Shown here: piece by piece, positions 41,706 to 51,114 of the stretch
How the letters are laid out: every line of letters begins with the position of its first letter
Position numbering within the stretch: position 1 is the stretch's first letter
Assembly (NCBI GenBank): GCA_944389585.1
Contig: CALXMW010000011.1
Location: 1-60,035 of the forward strand
Direction of reading: 5' to 3'
DNA from: an uncultured Kiritimatiellota bacterium
GTDB lineage: Bacteria; Verrucomicrobiota; Kiritimatiellia; RFP12; DVOR01
Length of the DNA: 60,035 nucleotides
Translations under genes and position numbers: made by a program
The notes under the pieces: model-generated
Told to the model about the DNA's origin: nothing
Seen by the model: the letters and a program-made list of their open reading frames with translations, nothing else
The model's database searches: none

Positions 41706-44700
41706 TCAGCGGAGGCCTGAGCCGGCGCGGAAGAGGCGGAGCTCCGTCCAGACGCCGGTATCGCCCGCGGAGGCGCCTTCCTCGCCGGTGAGGGTGAAGC
41801 GGAGCTGCTTGGCGCCGGCGGGGATGGCCACGTCGATGAGTTGCTTGACGTCCTCGGGCTTCATGCCGACGCGGGAGAAGATTTCCTTGCCGTCGGCGAG
41901 GATACGGAAGGTGACGGTGCCGGCGTTGGCGTTGCCGCTTTCCATGCCGGCGTGGCCTTTGACTTTGTCCCAGGTGCCGTCGAGGTCGAGCGTCCAGTCG
42001 GCGCCGACGGTGTCCTTGCGGCAGGCCGCGTAGTCGACGCCGTCGACGGTGAGGGTTTCGTCGCCGATGTCTTGGGTCTCGTCGGGGAGGGGGGCGGCGT
42101 CGAGGTCTTGGAGGATTTCGATCTCGGCGGCGGAGGCGTAGTCCTTGCCGTTCTGGGAGGAGGTGAAGGTGATGCGGAGGTGGCGGGCCCAGACGGCGTC
42201 GAAGGCGATGGCGCGGGGCTCGGCCTTCTCGAACTTCTCGAACTCGCCCTCGGCGACGGTCTGGAAGCGGCCGGGGAAGCGGGCGGCTTCGACCTTGTAG
42301 CCTTTGACGACGCCGTTGCCGAGGTTGGCGCGGGGGAGGTAGGTGACGGCGTTGACGGGGTAGAGGCCGTTCATGTCCACGTCGATGACGTAGGGGAACT
42401 CGGTGGGCTGGGCCTTGTCGTCGCGCCAGTAGGAGTGCCACATCGTCTCGGGGGTGCCGTCGAAGGCGGCGGAGACGAGGCAGTCGCCGGCTTGGGAGTT
42501 CGCGGTGACGGTGAACTCGGAGCGGTCGAGCTCGTCGGTGATCTCGGGCACGGGGTAGGGTTCGGTGGGCTGGATGGAGGAGAAGGGCTTGGTGATGACG
42601 GCGAAGGCGCGGCCTTCGTCGAGGGGGGTGCGGGCGAGCTTCACGCGCAGGGTGCCGTGTTTGTCGGCGGGGTCGTAGTGCCACGCCTGGCGGCTGTTGG
42701 CGTAGGCGGTGGCGGCGTGTTCACCCTCCAGCTTGAGGATTTCCTGGCCGGCGGTGCCGTCGGGGTTGAGGAAGAAGACGGAGGTGGGTTCGACGGGGCA
42801 ATGGATGGCGAACTCGTAGGCGCGGGCCTCGGGCATCCCGTCGTAGCCGTTGCCCTCGGCGGGTCCGAGCGCCACCTGGATGCTGCCGAAGTCCGAGGTG
42901 GAGAAGACGGAGGCGGAGATGTCTTGGGTGGTGTAGGCGTCGTATTTGCGGAAGGCCTGGGTCTCGCCGTCGTCCTCATAGAGGGTGAACGTGGCGTCGC
43001 GGCCGCCGAAGAAGTCGGGGTAGACGTCGAAGGTGATGGGGTCGTAAGGTTTGTCGCCGAGGACGAGCATCTCGGGGTACATGGGGATGATGGAGCCGGC
43101 GCGGACGAAGACGGGCTGGGTGGCCAGGGTGATGGGGTAGGCCGCGAGGGTGGTGGGGCCGGTGACGCGGCGGCCGTCGTTGTAGTCATACCACGTGCCT
43201 TCGGGCAGGTAGATGTCCTTGCGCCAGCCGCGGTTGAGCTTCATGGAGGTGTAGACGGGGGCGACGAGCACCTCGTCGCCGAGCATGAATTGGTATTTGG
43301 CGGCGTCGCCCCAGGTGGCGCGGTCTTCGGGGAAGTTGTAGACGAGGGGGCGGACGATGGGGGCGCCGGTGTCCCAAGCCTGGCGCATATAGGAGTAGAC
43401 GAAGGGGACGATGCGGTTTTTGTGGAGGAGCGCGGCGCGGTTGAGCGAGCGATAGGGCTCGGGGTAGCTCCAGGGGCTCTTGTTCATGTTGCTCCAGCCG
43501 TTCATGGCGTAGATGGCGGTGGTCCAGCACTTCCACTGCAGGTCGCGCAGGTAGGTCTCGTTGGAGCCGCCGAAGATGCCGTCGACGTCGGTGGTGGCGT
43601 AGGCCTGGCCGCTCATGGAGGAGCCGGTGAGGGTGGGGATGTGGTAGCGGATGAGATCCCAGGAGCCGGATTGGTCGCCCGTCCAGCAGATGCCGTAGCG
43701 CTGGGTGCCGGCCCAGCCTTGGACGGTCCAGACGAAGGCGCGGGCGTCGGCGTTGCGCTCGATGCCTTCGGCGGCGACCTTGTTGCATTCGAGGGCGTGC
43801 TGGTAGGCGGGGCTAGACCAGGCGACGTCGATTTTCTGGACGCGGCTGCCGGCGTGGCCGACCTCCCAGTTGATTCGGTTGAGCGCGCCTTCGGTCCAGA
43901 GGCCGGTGTGGAAGCCCAGGCCGGCGAGCGCGTCGGCCACGTAGCCCAGCTGCATATGGTCGCAGCCGTAGCCGTCGTTCACCAGGAGCCAGCCGCAGGG
44001 CATGTCGTGCTCGCGGTAGGCTTTGGCCACGCGCACGGCGTCGACGGGGGTGATTTCTTTGTAGGAGCCGTCCTCGTCCTGGGCGGGCTCGCGGGTCTCC
44101 TTGTCGCGGGTGATGTAGGCGTCGGCGTCGCCGAGCTGGAGGCCCCAGCGGGGGATGAGGTTCGGGCGACCGGTGAACTGGGTGTAGAGGTTCAGGTTGC
44201 CGGCGAAGTCGCCGCCGACGAAGTAGAAGGCGTCGAAGCGGTTCTCGCCGTGCGTCGTGCGGATTTCCGTCTCGCCGGAGAAGTCGTATTCGCCGGTGGC
44301 GAAGGTGTGGCGGAGCACGCCGTAGCCGGTGTTGGTCTGGTAGAAGGGCGCGGGGTTGGGGTGGCCGCCCTCGTTCCAGTTGCCGTCGGCGACGATGGCG
44401 ATGGCCTTGCCTTTGTGGGCGAACTCGCCGTTTTGCTGGCCGCCGCCGTAGAAACATTCGTCGGGGGTGGTGGCGAGGGTCTGGGTGGTGCCCTTCTCGG
44501 CGTCGAGGTCAAGGGGCTTGGCCTCGGCCCAGATCGTCCGGCCGGAGAGGCGGTCGGTGAGGGTGAAGCGGCAGTCTTCCTTGGCCACCGAGAGGGTGAG
44601 CAGGGAGGTGGAGAAGGTGTAGGCGCCGGCCTCGCGGTCGTCGGCGAAGACGACGCGCGTCTTGTCCTCGGGCACGCCGACGAGGATCTGCGCCTTCTCG

Positions 44701-44999
44701 GGGTCGTTCTTCGGGTCGGAGAAGTCCGCCGAGACGTAGGTCTTCACCTCGCCGTCCTCGTCTTTCACTGGGTTGCCTTTGCGGTCAAGGACGGGCTCGA
44801 GCTTCTGCGGCGCGGCGAGGATGCGGAAGACCTGCGGCGAATAAAATTGCACCCGCACGGTGATGCCGTTTTCCGTGATAAGGTCAAAGCTCTTCGACGT
44901 GCCGCTCTGCGGCACCATCTTCAAGACCTTGCCCGGCGTCACGGCCGCCGCCGCCCCTGCCAGCGCCAGCGCCACCAAACCAAAAACCGCGTGCTTCAT
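41706..44999 (-). CDS. Secreted multi-domain GH31 glycosidase (possible alpha-N-acetylgalactosaminidase)
   Basis: A 1097-residue exported enzyme: signal peptide (1-19), GH31 N-terminal beta domain, barrel (~260-620), DUF5110-type beta domain (WYDYNDGRRVTGPTTL, FTLYEDDGETQAF), an F5/8 type C carbohydrate-binding domain (~840-980) and a C-terminal NPCBM domain. The nucleophile should be the Asp in VQKIDVAW (~391) and the acid/base the Asp in CWTGDQSGSW (~442). DARAFVWTVQGWAGTQR resembles GH31 members acting on alpha-GalNAc, so mucin O-glycans are a likely target. An AGGGAG site precedes the ATG; a TACAAT box lies at 45032-45037. Confidence 0.88.
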   Translation of the reverse strand: MKHAVFGLVALALAGAAAAVTPGKVLKMVPQSGTSKSFDLITENGITVRVQFYSPQVFRILAAPQKLEPVLDRKGNPVKDEDGEVKTYVSADFSDPKNDPEKAQILVGVPEDKTRVVFADDREAGAYTFSTSLLTLSVAKEDCRFTLTDRLSGRTIWAEAKPLDLDAEKGTTQTLATTPDECFYGGGQQNGEFAHKGKAIAIVADGNWNEGGHPNPAPFYQTNTGYGVLRHTFATGEYDFSGETEIRTTHGENRFDAFYFVGGDFAGNLNLYTQFTGRPNLIPRWGLQLGDADAYITRDKETREPAQDEDGSYKEITPVDAVRVAKAYREHDMPCGWLLVNDGYGCDHMQLGYVADALAGLGFHTGLWTEGALNRINWEVGHAGSRVQKIDVAWSSPAYQHALECNKVAAEGIERNADARAFVWTVQGWAGTQRYGICWTGDQSGSWDLIRYHIPTLTGSSMSGQAYATTDVDGIFGGSNETYLRDLQWKCWTTAIYAMNGWSNMNKSPWSYPEPYRSLNRAALLHKNRIVPFVYSYMRQAWDTGAPIVRPLVYNFPEDRATWGDAAKYQFMLGDEVLVAPVYTSMKLNRGWRKDIYLPEGTWYDYNDGRRVTGPTTLAAYPITLATQPVFVRAGSIIPMYPEMLVLGDKPYDPITFDVYPDFFGGRDATFTLYEDDGETQAFRKYDAYTTQDISASVFSTSDFGSIQVALGPAEGNGYDGMPEARAYEFAIHCPVEPTSVFFLNPDGTAGQEILKLEGEHAATAYANSRQAWHYDPADKHGTLRVKLARTPLDEGRAFAVITKPFSSIQPTEPYPVPEITDELDRSEFTVTANSQAGDCLVSAAFDGTPETMWHSYWRDDKAQPTEFPYVIDVDMNGLYPVNAVTYLPRANLGNGVVKGYKVEAARFPGRFQTVAEGEFEKFEKAEPRAIAFDAVWARHLRITFTSSQNGKDYASAAEIEILQDLDAAPLPDETQDIGDETLTVDGVDYAACRKDTVGADWTLDLDGTWDKVKGHAGMESGNANAGTVTFRILADGKEIFSRVGMKPEDVKQLIDVAIPAGAKQLRFTLTGEEGASAGDTGVWTELRLFRAGSGLR

Positions 45000-45119
45000 G
45001 CGAACTCCCTGTAAAAAGATAACGTGCGCCTATTGTAGCAAAGCGGCGGGGGCGGAGGCTCCCGGGCCCCGCGCCGCCGCCGTCCTGCGCACAAGGGAAG
45101 GCAGACGGCCCGCGCGGCG

Positions 45120-45977
45120 TCAGCGCGCCTCGGGGCGGAGCTGGAGGAGGGTGCCCAGGTCGCCCTTCCCGCCCAGGAGGGTGGTGGGGGCGCGGCCGTC
45201 CCAGCGCTCGATGGCCTTGAGGAGGAGGTATTGGTTGCCGCCGTTTTCCTTGATGACGTCGGCCTGGAGCTTGATGGCCTTGGCCTCGGCCTCGGCCAGG
45301 AGCACCTTGGCGGCGGCCGTCGCGTTCGCCTTGGCCAGCTGTTGCTCGGCCTCGGTGCGGACGCGCTCGAGGACGTTCTTGGCCTTGAGGGCCTCCTGCT
45401 CGGCGATCATCTTCTCCTCGATGGCGTTGTTGAAGCGCGCCGAGAAGTTCAGGTCGGCGATCTGCAGCGAGTCGAGCACCACGTTGTAGCGCGTCAGCAG
45501 CACCTGGAGGCTCTGGAAGATGACCCCGCGCACCTCCTCGCGCTTCGTGATCAGCTCCTCGGCGTTGAACTTCGAGACGGCGGACTTGACCGACTCAAAG
45601 ATGGCCGGGATGACGATGCGCCGCTGGAAATCGTCGTAGCCGAACTTGCTGTAGGTCTCGACCACCTTTTCCGGGTCATAGTGGCACTGCGTCGTCACCG
45701 AGGCGGAAATCTCCTGCAGATCCTTCGACGAGGCGTTCATGTCGCGCGTCACCACCGTCTCCGTGCGCACGTTCACCGTCTTGATCGTCTCCACGAAGGG
45801 GATCTTGCCGTAAAGCCCCGGCGTCGCCACCCGCACCGGCTTGCCGAAGCGGATGACGATGCCCCGCTCGCCGGCCTCGATCTTCCCGCACGACAGGAAG
45901 GCCACCGCCACCGCCGCGATCGCGACCCCGGCGGCCACCATCAACCGCGTTTCTTTCGTCATCTTTTCCATCGTCAT
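45120..45977 (-). CDS. Prohibitin/HflC-like SPFH membrane protein
   Basis: A 285-residue protein with one N-terminal membrane segment (about 12-30, ending in FLSCGKIEAGERG) and an SPFH/Band 7 domain (GIVIRFGKPVRV, PGLYGKIPFVETIKTVNVR). A long helical region rich in Ala/Glu/Lys follows (~190-260). The order matches prohibitins more than HflK/HflC. A Cys in LSCG could suggest a lipoprotein, but the context favours a plain membrane anchor. GGAG precedes the first of several close ATGs. Confidence 0.85.
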   Translation of the reverse strand: MTMEKMTKETRLMVAAGVAIAAVAVAFLSCGKIEAGERGIVIRFGKPVRVATPGLYGKIPFVETIKTVNVRTETVVTRDMNASSKDLQEISASVTTQCHYDPEKVVETYSKFGYDDFQRRIVIPAIFESVKSAVSKFNAEELITKREEVRGVIFQSLQVLLTRYNVVLDSLQIADLNFSARFNNAIEEKMIAEQEALKAKNVLERVRTEAEQQLAKANATAAAKVLLAEAEAKAIKLQADVIKENGGNQYLLLKAIERWDGRAPTTLLGGKGDLGTLLQLRPEAR

Positions 45978-46020
45978 GGTTTACTTCTCCTTTCTTCTGC
46001 AATTGGGTTCGTGGGCGGGC

Positions 46021-46701
46021 TCAGCGGCGGCCGTCCCCGTCGCAGGAGCGGCAACGCGCGGTGTGGGCGGGGATCTCGCGCCGGGCTTTCACCTCGACGG
46101 TGCCGCGGCCGTCGCACCGCGAACAGACTTTTGCCAGCCCGGAGCCCTTGCATTTGCGGCAGGGGAGCGCGCCGGAGCCGCCGCACCCCTCACAGGTGCG
46201 TCTTTCCTCGGCGACGACCCGCACGCCGGTGCCGTCGCATTTGCGGCACTCGTCCTCGCCCAAGCCCAGGCAACGGTCGCACCGCTTGGGGAAACGGGCG
46301 GCCAAGTCCGCGCGCGCCTCGGGGGAAAGGGCCGCCTCGGCCTTGGCCTCCATGAAGCCCGCGCCGACGGGCATGCGTCGCGCGGCGCGGTGCTCGCGGT
46401 CGTAGGCGACGAGGAGGCGCTGTTGGAGGGCGTGCCGTTCGGCGAGGGGGGCGGGGCGGACGCGCCGGCCCGTGGATTGGCACCGCCGGCAGGGGACGCG
46501 CAGCCGCTCCCTCTCGCCGCGGCTGTCCGTGATGCCGGAGCCATATTTGGAGTCGGCCTTGCCGGAGCCGCCGCAGTCCGGGCAGGCACCCTCGAGGGCG
46601 CGCGGGACGAGGGGAGGCGGGGGATAGAAACCCGCAGGCGGCCCCGCCTCTTGGGCAAGGGCCAGGCAAGGGAGGAGGGCCAGGAGGGCAAGGCGTTTCA
46701 T
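46021..46701 (-). CDS. Secreted DnaJ-type zinc-finger (CxxCxGxG) protein without a J domain
   Basis: A 226-residue protein with a signal peptide (MKRLALLALLPCLALAQE). Repeated zinc-ribbon motifs follow: CPDCGGSG, CRRCQSTG, CDRCLGLG, CRKCDGTG, CEGCGGSG, CRKCKGSG, CSRCDGRG and CRSCDGDG. That is eight CxxC pairs in two blocks separated by a helical stretch (~80-135). DnaJ zinc fingers act in the cytoplasm; export and the absence of a J domain make this one unusual. Its ATG overlaps the response-regulator stop. Function unknown. Confidence 0.7.
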   Translation of the reverse strand: MKRLALLALLPCLALAQEAGPPAGFYPPPPLVPRALEGACPDCGGSGKADSKYGSGITDSRGERERLRVPCRRCQSTGRRVRPAPLAERHALQQRLLVAYDREHRAARRMPVGAGFMEAKAEAALSPEARADLAARFPKRCDRCLGLGEDECRKCDGTGVRVVAEERRTCEGCGGSGALPCRKCKGSGLAKVCSRCDGRGTVEVKARREIPAHTARCRSCDGDGRR

Positions 46702-48053
46702 TTGGCGGCTTCCAGCCCGTAGGTCTTGATTCGGCGGTAAAGGGTGCGCAGGGGGATGCCCAGGCGCTTGGCGGCGGCGGTTCGGTTGCCGTGGGTCTCG
46801 AAGAGGGCGCGCCGGATGAGGGTGGCCTCCTCGGGCTCGGCGGGGGCGGCGGCGGCCTCGGGGGCGGGGGCGGCGGTCGCGGCGCGGCCTTCGCGGATGT
46901 TGCGGGGGACGTCCTCGAGGGTGAGGTGGTCGCTGTGCGCCAGCACCATCATGCGCTCGATGGCGTTGCGCAGTTCGCGGACGTTCCCGGGCCAGGGATA
47001 GGCGGCCAGCGCGGCCATCGCATCCGGGGCGACGCCGAGGATGCCGCGCCCGAGCTGGGGGTTGAACTCGCGCACGAAGGCGTCGCAGAGGAGGGGGAGA
47101 TCGCCCTGGCGCTCGCGCAGGGGCGGCAGGTTGATGTCCACCACGTTGAGCCGGAAGTAGAGATCCTCGCGGAACTTGCCGGCCTCGACCCAGGCGCGGA
47201 GGTCGCGGTTGGTGGCGGCCACCAGGCGGATGTCCACCGGGACGGGGGTGGCGGAGCCGACGGGCTCGACGGTGCGCGTCTCGAGCACGCGCAGAAGCTT
47301 GACCTGGGTGGCCAGGTCAATCTCGGAGATCTCGTCGAGGAAGAGGGTGCCGCCGTCGGCGATCTCGAAGCGGCCCTTGCGATCCTCGGTCGCGCCGGTG
47401 AAGGCGCCCTTGACGTGGCCGAAGAGCTCGCTCTCCAGGAGCGAGGGGGCCAGGGCGGCGCAGTGGACGGCCACGAAGGGCTTGTCGGCGCGCGGGCTGA
47501 GGGCGTGGAGGGCGCGGGCGACGAGCTCCTTGCCGGTGCCGCTGGGGCCTTGGATGAGGACGGTGGCGGGGGTGGGGGCCACCTGCTCGATGCGTTCGCG
47601 CACCGCGAGCATGGCCTCGGAGGAGCCGATGATGCGGTCGAGGGCGGAGCGGCCGGCGAGCTGGGCGCGGAGGCGGGCGTTCTGGCGCTCGAGGTTCTTC
47701 TGGCGCAGGGCGCGGCGGACGACGAGCTCGAGGTGGTCGAGGTTCACCGGCTTGGTGAGGAAGTCGACGGCGCCGTCGCGCATGGCCTCGACGGCGCTTT
47801 CCACCGAGCCGTAGGCCGAAAGGAGGATGACGGGGAGCCCGGGGTGCGAGGCGATGATGTCGCGCAACAGCGAGAGCCCGTCGCGCCCGGGCATCCGCAG
47901 GTCGGTGAGGACGAGGTCGACGGCGTTGTCGGTGAGGGCGCGGAGGGCGGCCTCGGCGTCCGCGGCGGTGAGGACGGCGTGGTCGCGCCCGAGGGCGAGG
48001 GCGAGGCCCTCGCGGGTGGCCTTGTCGTCGTCGACGATGAGAATCTTGCTCAT
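46698..48053 (-). CDS. Sigma-54-dependent response regulator (NtrC family)
   Basis: A 451-residue regulator with three domains. The receiver (1-~120) has the phospho-acceptor Asp in LVLTDLRMPG, DD near the N-terminus, and Lys in FLTKPVN. The sigma-54 AAA+ domain has Walker A GPSGTGKELVARA, the sigma-54 contact loop GAFTGATEDRKGRF, and Walker B GTLFLDEISEI. The C-terminal Fis-type helix-turn-helix is HGNRTAAAKRLGIPLRTLYRR. The kinase gene overlaps its start by four bases, so the two are a cognate pair. Targets are unknown. Confidence 0.94.
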   Translation of the reverse strand: MSKILIVDDDKATREGLALALGRDHAVLTAADAEAALRALTDNAVDLVLTDLRMPGRDGLSLLRDIIASHPGLPVILLSAYGSVESAVEAMRDGAVDFLTKPVNLDHLELVVRRALRQKNLERQNARLRAQLAGRSALDRIIGSSEAMLAVRERIEQVAPTPATVLIQGPSGTGKELVARALHALSPRADKPFVAVHCAALAPSLLESELFGHVKGAFTGATEDRKGRFEIADGGTLFLDEISEIDLATQVKLLRVLETRTVEPVGSATPVPVDIRLVAATNRDLRAWVEAGKFREDLYFRLNVVDINLPPLRERQGDLPLLCDAFVREFNPQLGRGILGVAPDAMAALAAYPWPGNVRELRNAIERMMVLAHSDHLTLEDVPRNIREGRAATAAPAPEAAAAPAEPEEATLIRRALFETHGNRTAAAKRLGIPLRTLYRRIKTYGLEAAK

Positions 48054-49231
48054 GGCGTGGCCTCCGGGGCTGCGTCCCCCCGGCCCAAGGCGCGGACGCG
48101 GCGCTCGGCGCGCGGGAGGCGGACGGTGAAGCAGGTGCCCTCGCCGACGTTGCTGGCGCAGGTGATGGCGCCGCCGTGATCCTGGACGATGCGCTTGACG
48201 ATCATCAGGCCCAGGCCGTTGCCCTTTTCCTTGGTGGTGACGTAAGGGTCGAAGATGCGGCCGAGAAGCTCGGCGGGGATGCCCGCGCCATCGTCAAGCA
48301 CCGAGACGTTCACCCAGGCGTCGTCCACCGTCACGGTCACGCCGATGCGCCCGCCGTCGGGCACGGCGTCCATGGCGTTCTTGACGAGGTTGAAGAAGAC
48401 CTGCTCCAGCTGCTGGGCGTCGAGGAAGATCTCGGGCACGTCGCGGGGGATGGTGCGTGCCAGGGCGATGCGGCGGCGCTCAAGGTCGGGCGCCAACAGG
48501 CGGAGCGTGGCGTCGATGACGTCGCGGACGTCGCCGCGCGCGAGGGTGGGCTTGGTGGGGCGGATGGCCGCCAGGAAGCGCCGCAGGATGCCGTCGAGGC
48601 GCGTCACCTCGCGCGCGGCGACCGCGGTGAGGCCGCCGAGCGAGGCGCGCAGGGCCTCGTCTTGCACGCTGCGGAGCTCGCGCTCGAGGAGCTGGAGGTG
48701 GATGGTGAGGGCGTTGAGCGGGTTGCCGATCTCGTGGGCCACGCCGGCGGCGAGGGTCTTGACGGCGGCCAGGCGCTCGTCGGCCAGGGCGTTTTCCTCG
48801 GCGGTGCGCTCGCGCGTCACGTCGCGGAGGATGAGCAGGAGCTCGGTGCGCCCCTCATAGGCCACGGGGCGCGCGTAAAAGGCCACCACGCGCCGCTCAG
48901 GGTAGGCCAGCTCCACCTCGCGCGTCTCAATCCGCGCCCAGTCCCTGACCTGCTGGCGGAGCAGGCCCTCGACGCCCCAGTCGCGCAGGTAGCGGCCCAA
49001 CGACTTGCCGCGGCGTTCCTCGGCGTCGAAGCCGACCATGCGCTCGGCCGCGCGGTTGGCGTAGAGCAGGCGCATCCCGTCGCCCACCACCACGAGCCCC
49101 TCGTCGATGGATTGGAAGAGCGTCTCCAGGAAGCCGCGCTCACGCGCCAACTCGGCGATGTGCGCCTCCGCCACGGGCGCCTCGATCCGGTCGAGCCGCG
49201 AGACGAACTTGTCGAAAAAACCCTGTCGCAT
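48050..49231 (-). CDS. Cytoplasmic PAS-domain histidine kinase (NtrB-like)
   Basis: A 393-residue kinase with no membrane segment. A PAS domain (~35-150, IDEGLVVVGDGMRLLYANRA) is followed by the HisKA region with the phospho-His in AAGVAHEIGNPLNAL. The ATPase has N-box NLVKNAMDAVPDGG, G1 DDGAGIPAELL and G2 GNGLGLMIVKRI. It probably phosphorylates the downstream NtrC-type regulator. An in-frame TTG six codons earlier is possible, but a TATAAT box at 49238-49243 overlaps it. That box leaves only six bases to the ATG, so the message may be leaderless. Confidence 0.9.
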   Translation of the reverse strand: MRQGFFDKFVSRLDRIEAPVAEAHIAELARERGFLETLFQSIDEGLVVVGDGMRLLYANRAAERMVGFDAEERRGKSLGRYLRDWGVEGLLRQQVRDWARIETREVELAYPERRVVAFYARPVAYEGRTELLLILRDVTRERTAEENALADERLAAVKTLAAGVAHEIGNPLNALTIHLQLLERELRSVQDEALRASLGGLTAVAAREVTRLDGILRRFLAAIRPTKPTLARGDVRDVIDATLRLLAPDLERRRIALARTIPRDVPEIFLDAQQLEQVFFNLVKNAMDAVPDGGRIGVTVTVDDAWVNVSVLDDGAGIPAELLGRIFDPYVTTKEKGNGLGLMIVKRIVQDHGGAITCASNVGEGTCFTVRLPRAERRVRALGRGDAAPEATP

Positions 49232-49255
49232 GGCCCCATTATACCGCAAATGCGC

Positions 49256-50737
49256 TCAGCGCGGGGGCAAGCGGTAAAGCGCCACCGAAAGCCCCCGCCC
49301 CAGGCGCAGCGTGGCCAGCGCGCGGACGCCCGGCCGTTGGGTGGTGACGACCACCGCGGCCTGCGCCGGCGTCTCCGCCAGCGGGATGCCCTGCCACCGG
49401 CAGACGGCCCGGAGACGCGACCACCCCAGGGCGTCGTAGAGCGCGGCGCCACGCGGCACGGCCCGCGTCAGGGCGTTGTGCGCGAGGTCCAACGGAAAGA
49501 CGTAAGGCCGCGCCACAAGCGCCCCGCAGAGCGCCGCCGCCGCCGCAAGGGGCAGCGCCGCCCGCGCGCCGAAACGCCGCACCGCGCCCTCCGCGCCGAT
49601 CCCCGCGAGGATGGCGACGGCGAAGCCCGTGAGGTGGAACCACTTGGCCGGCGCGCGGATCTGCTCGAGGATGGGCAGCTCCGCCACGAGGCGGTAAACC
49701 GGCGTGTAGCGTCCCAACGCCAGCACGAGCGCCGCCACGGCAAGCCCCCACCAGAACCACAGGTCGCGCGCCTCGGGCTCCCGGCGGCGCAGGAAGGCGA
49801 GCAGGGCCAGCGCCATTGCCACCCAGCCGATGTGGATGGTGTGCTGGCGGAGCACCTGGGTCTCAGACCCCATCCGCCCCGTGTAAGGCTCCGGGTCGAA
49901 GGGATAGGACGTGTGGCCGTGGATGCCCGGCACCGCCAGCTCCGCCAAATCCTCGGGCGGCAGCGACCACCCGGTGATGAACGCCCACTGCGCCTCGGGG
50001 GTCGGGGCGGCCTCCGCCGCCGGGGTGGGGGCCGCGGCCTCCTGAAGCTGCGCCGCGCGCGTGGCGCGGGCCTCGACGAAGGTGTGCCGCAGGGCCGGCC
50101 AGCCCACCGCGCCGAAGACCGCCGCCGCCACCGCCGCGCCCACGAGCACCCGCCGCCACGCCGGCCGCTCGGCCCACAACAGCCACGCGCCGTAGGCCCC
50201 CACCGCGCAGACCACGAGGAACCAAACGTCCGCCTGCGAGCCCAGCCCCAGCGCCGCGAACAGCCCCAGCGCCGCCCACCACCGCAGGCGCCCCGTCCGC
50301 ACCCCGCGCAACAGCGCGCCGAAGCAGAGGCATGTCACCGCCAGCGCGTCCACCACGCCCCGGTGCCCCGCGCAGAACAGCGTGAAGAAGTACCCCACGA
50401 AGGCCGCGCAGAGCCCGCCCACCCACGCCGCGCCCCACGACGACCCCCGCCCGCGCAACAGAAAGACGGCCGCCAGGCACATCACGTAGCCGTCCACCCA
50501 GAACGTCCCCTCGTAGGCGAACTTGTAGGGCAGGAGCAACACCAGGTTCTGCACCGTCGGCAGGGACAGGAAGCGCCGCCACTCCGCGCCGAACGGAAGC
50601 GGCTCGATGGGCGCGTCCGGCGCCACGAACACCACGTCCGCCCCCAACGTCTTCCAAAAGCAGAGCGCCACACCCAGCGCGTAAAGCGCCGTCATCGCGC
50701 CCGCCAACAGCCACGGACTCAGCCGCCCGCCCGTCAT
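49256..50737 (-). CDS. Polytopic membrane protein, YfhO/glycosyltransferase-C-like
   Basis: A 493-residue protein with about 11-13 hydrophobic segments and a large loop (~255-305). The layout and the late segment LPILEQIRAPAKWFHLTGFA resemble YfhO-type proteins that help glycosylate lipoteichoic acids or other envelope glycans, and GT-C proteins in general. A DxD-type motif is not clear, so the activity is uncertain. Its ATG overlaps the upstream lipoprotein stop, placing it in an operon with three lipoproteins. Confidence 0.5.
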   Translation of the reverse strand: MTGGRLSPWLLAGAMTALYALGVALCFWKTLGADVVFVAPDAPIEPLPFGAEWRRFLSLPTVQNLVLLLPYKFAYEGTFWVDGYVMCLAAVFLLRGRGSSWGAAWVGGLCAAFVGYFFTLFCAGHRGVVDALAVTCLCFGALLRGVRTGRLRWWAALGLFAALGLGSQADVWFLVVCAVGAYGAWLLWAERPAWRRVLVGAAVAAAVFGAVGWPALRHTFVEARATRAAQLQEAAAPTPAAEAAPTPEAQWAFITGWSLPPEDLAELAVPGIHGHTSYPFDPEPYTGRMGSETQVLRQHTIHIGWVAMALALLAFLRRREPEARDLWFWWGLAVAALVLALGRYTPVYRLVAELPILEQIRAPAKWFHLTGFAVAILAGIGAEGAVRRFGARAALPLAAAAALCGALVARPYVFPLDLAHNALTRAVPRGAALYDALGWSRLRAVCRWQGIPLAETPAQAAVVVTTQRPGVRALATLRLGRGLSVALYRLPPR

Positions 50738-51114
50738 CGCGCACTCCCGAAAGGCAACACGCCCCACTTCGGCTCGCCCTCGCCCACCGGCCACGAGCCG
50801 CTCAGGCGCCCGTCCGCGCCGAAAAGCAGCCGCCGCCCTCGCACCGCCGTCGCCGTCCGCCCCAGGCGCACGAACTGGATGCCCCAGAAACTCACCGCGA
50901 AAGCCCCGCCCTCGGTCGCCGTCCCCGCCCAAACAGCCTCCGTCCCGCCCCCCGGCAAGTCGCGCACCGACGTGGGGTTGCCCAGCGCCGCCACCGCCTC
51001 GCGCAACGTCACGGGGCCCGTCGGCGCGGCCTCCTCCGCCACCGCGTAGCCCATCCGCTCGGAGATGCACCCCGCGCCCGCCGCCAACGCCAAGGCCAGC
51101 AACGCCGCCCTCAT
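50734..51114 (-). CDS. Small lipoprotein, third of three BamE/SmpA-like paralogues
   Basis: A 126-residue protein with a lipobox (LALAAGAGC, Cys about 17). After it comes VTLREAVAALGNPTSVRDLP, then a beta-rich stretch (AVWAGTATEGGAFAVSFWGI, RRLLFGADGRLSG). This is the helix-then-sheet layout of BamE/SmpA-fold lipoproteins but with weak similarity. Start at 51114 chosen for the lipobox and the four-base overlap with the previous gene. Function unknown; presumably outer-membrane anchored. Confidence 0.6.
   Translation of the reverse strand: MRAALLALALAAGAGCISERMGYAVAEEAAPTGPVTLREAVAALGNPTSVRDLPGGGTEAVWAGTATEGGAFAVSFWGIQFVRLGRTATAVRGRRLLFGADGRLSGSWPVGEGEPKWGVLPFGSAR

Noticed and set aside
45038..45119. 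Terminator after the prohibitin-like gene.
   Set aside because: GC-rich with possible stems, but no T run on the minus strand.
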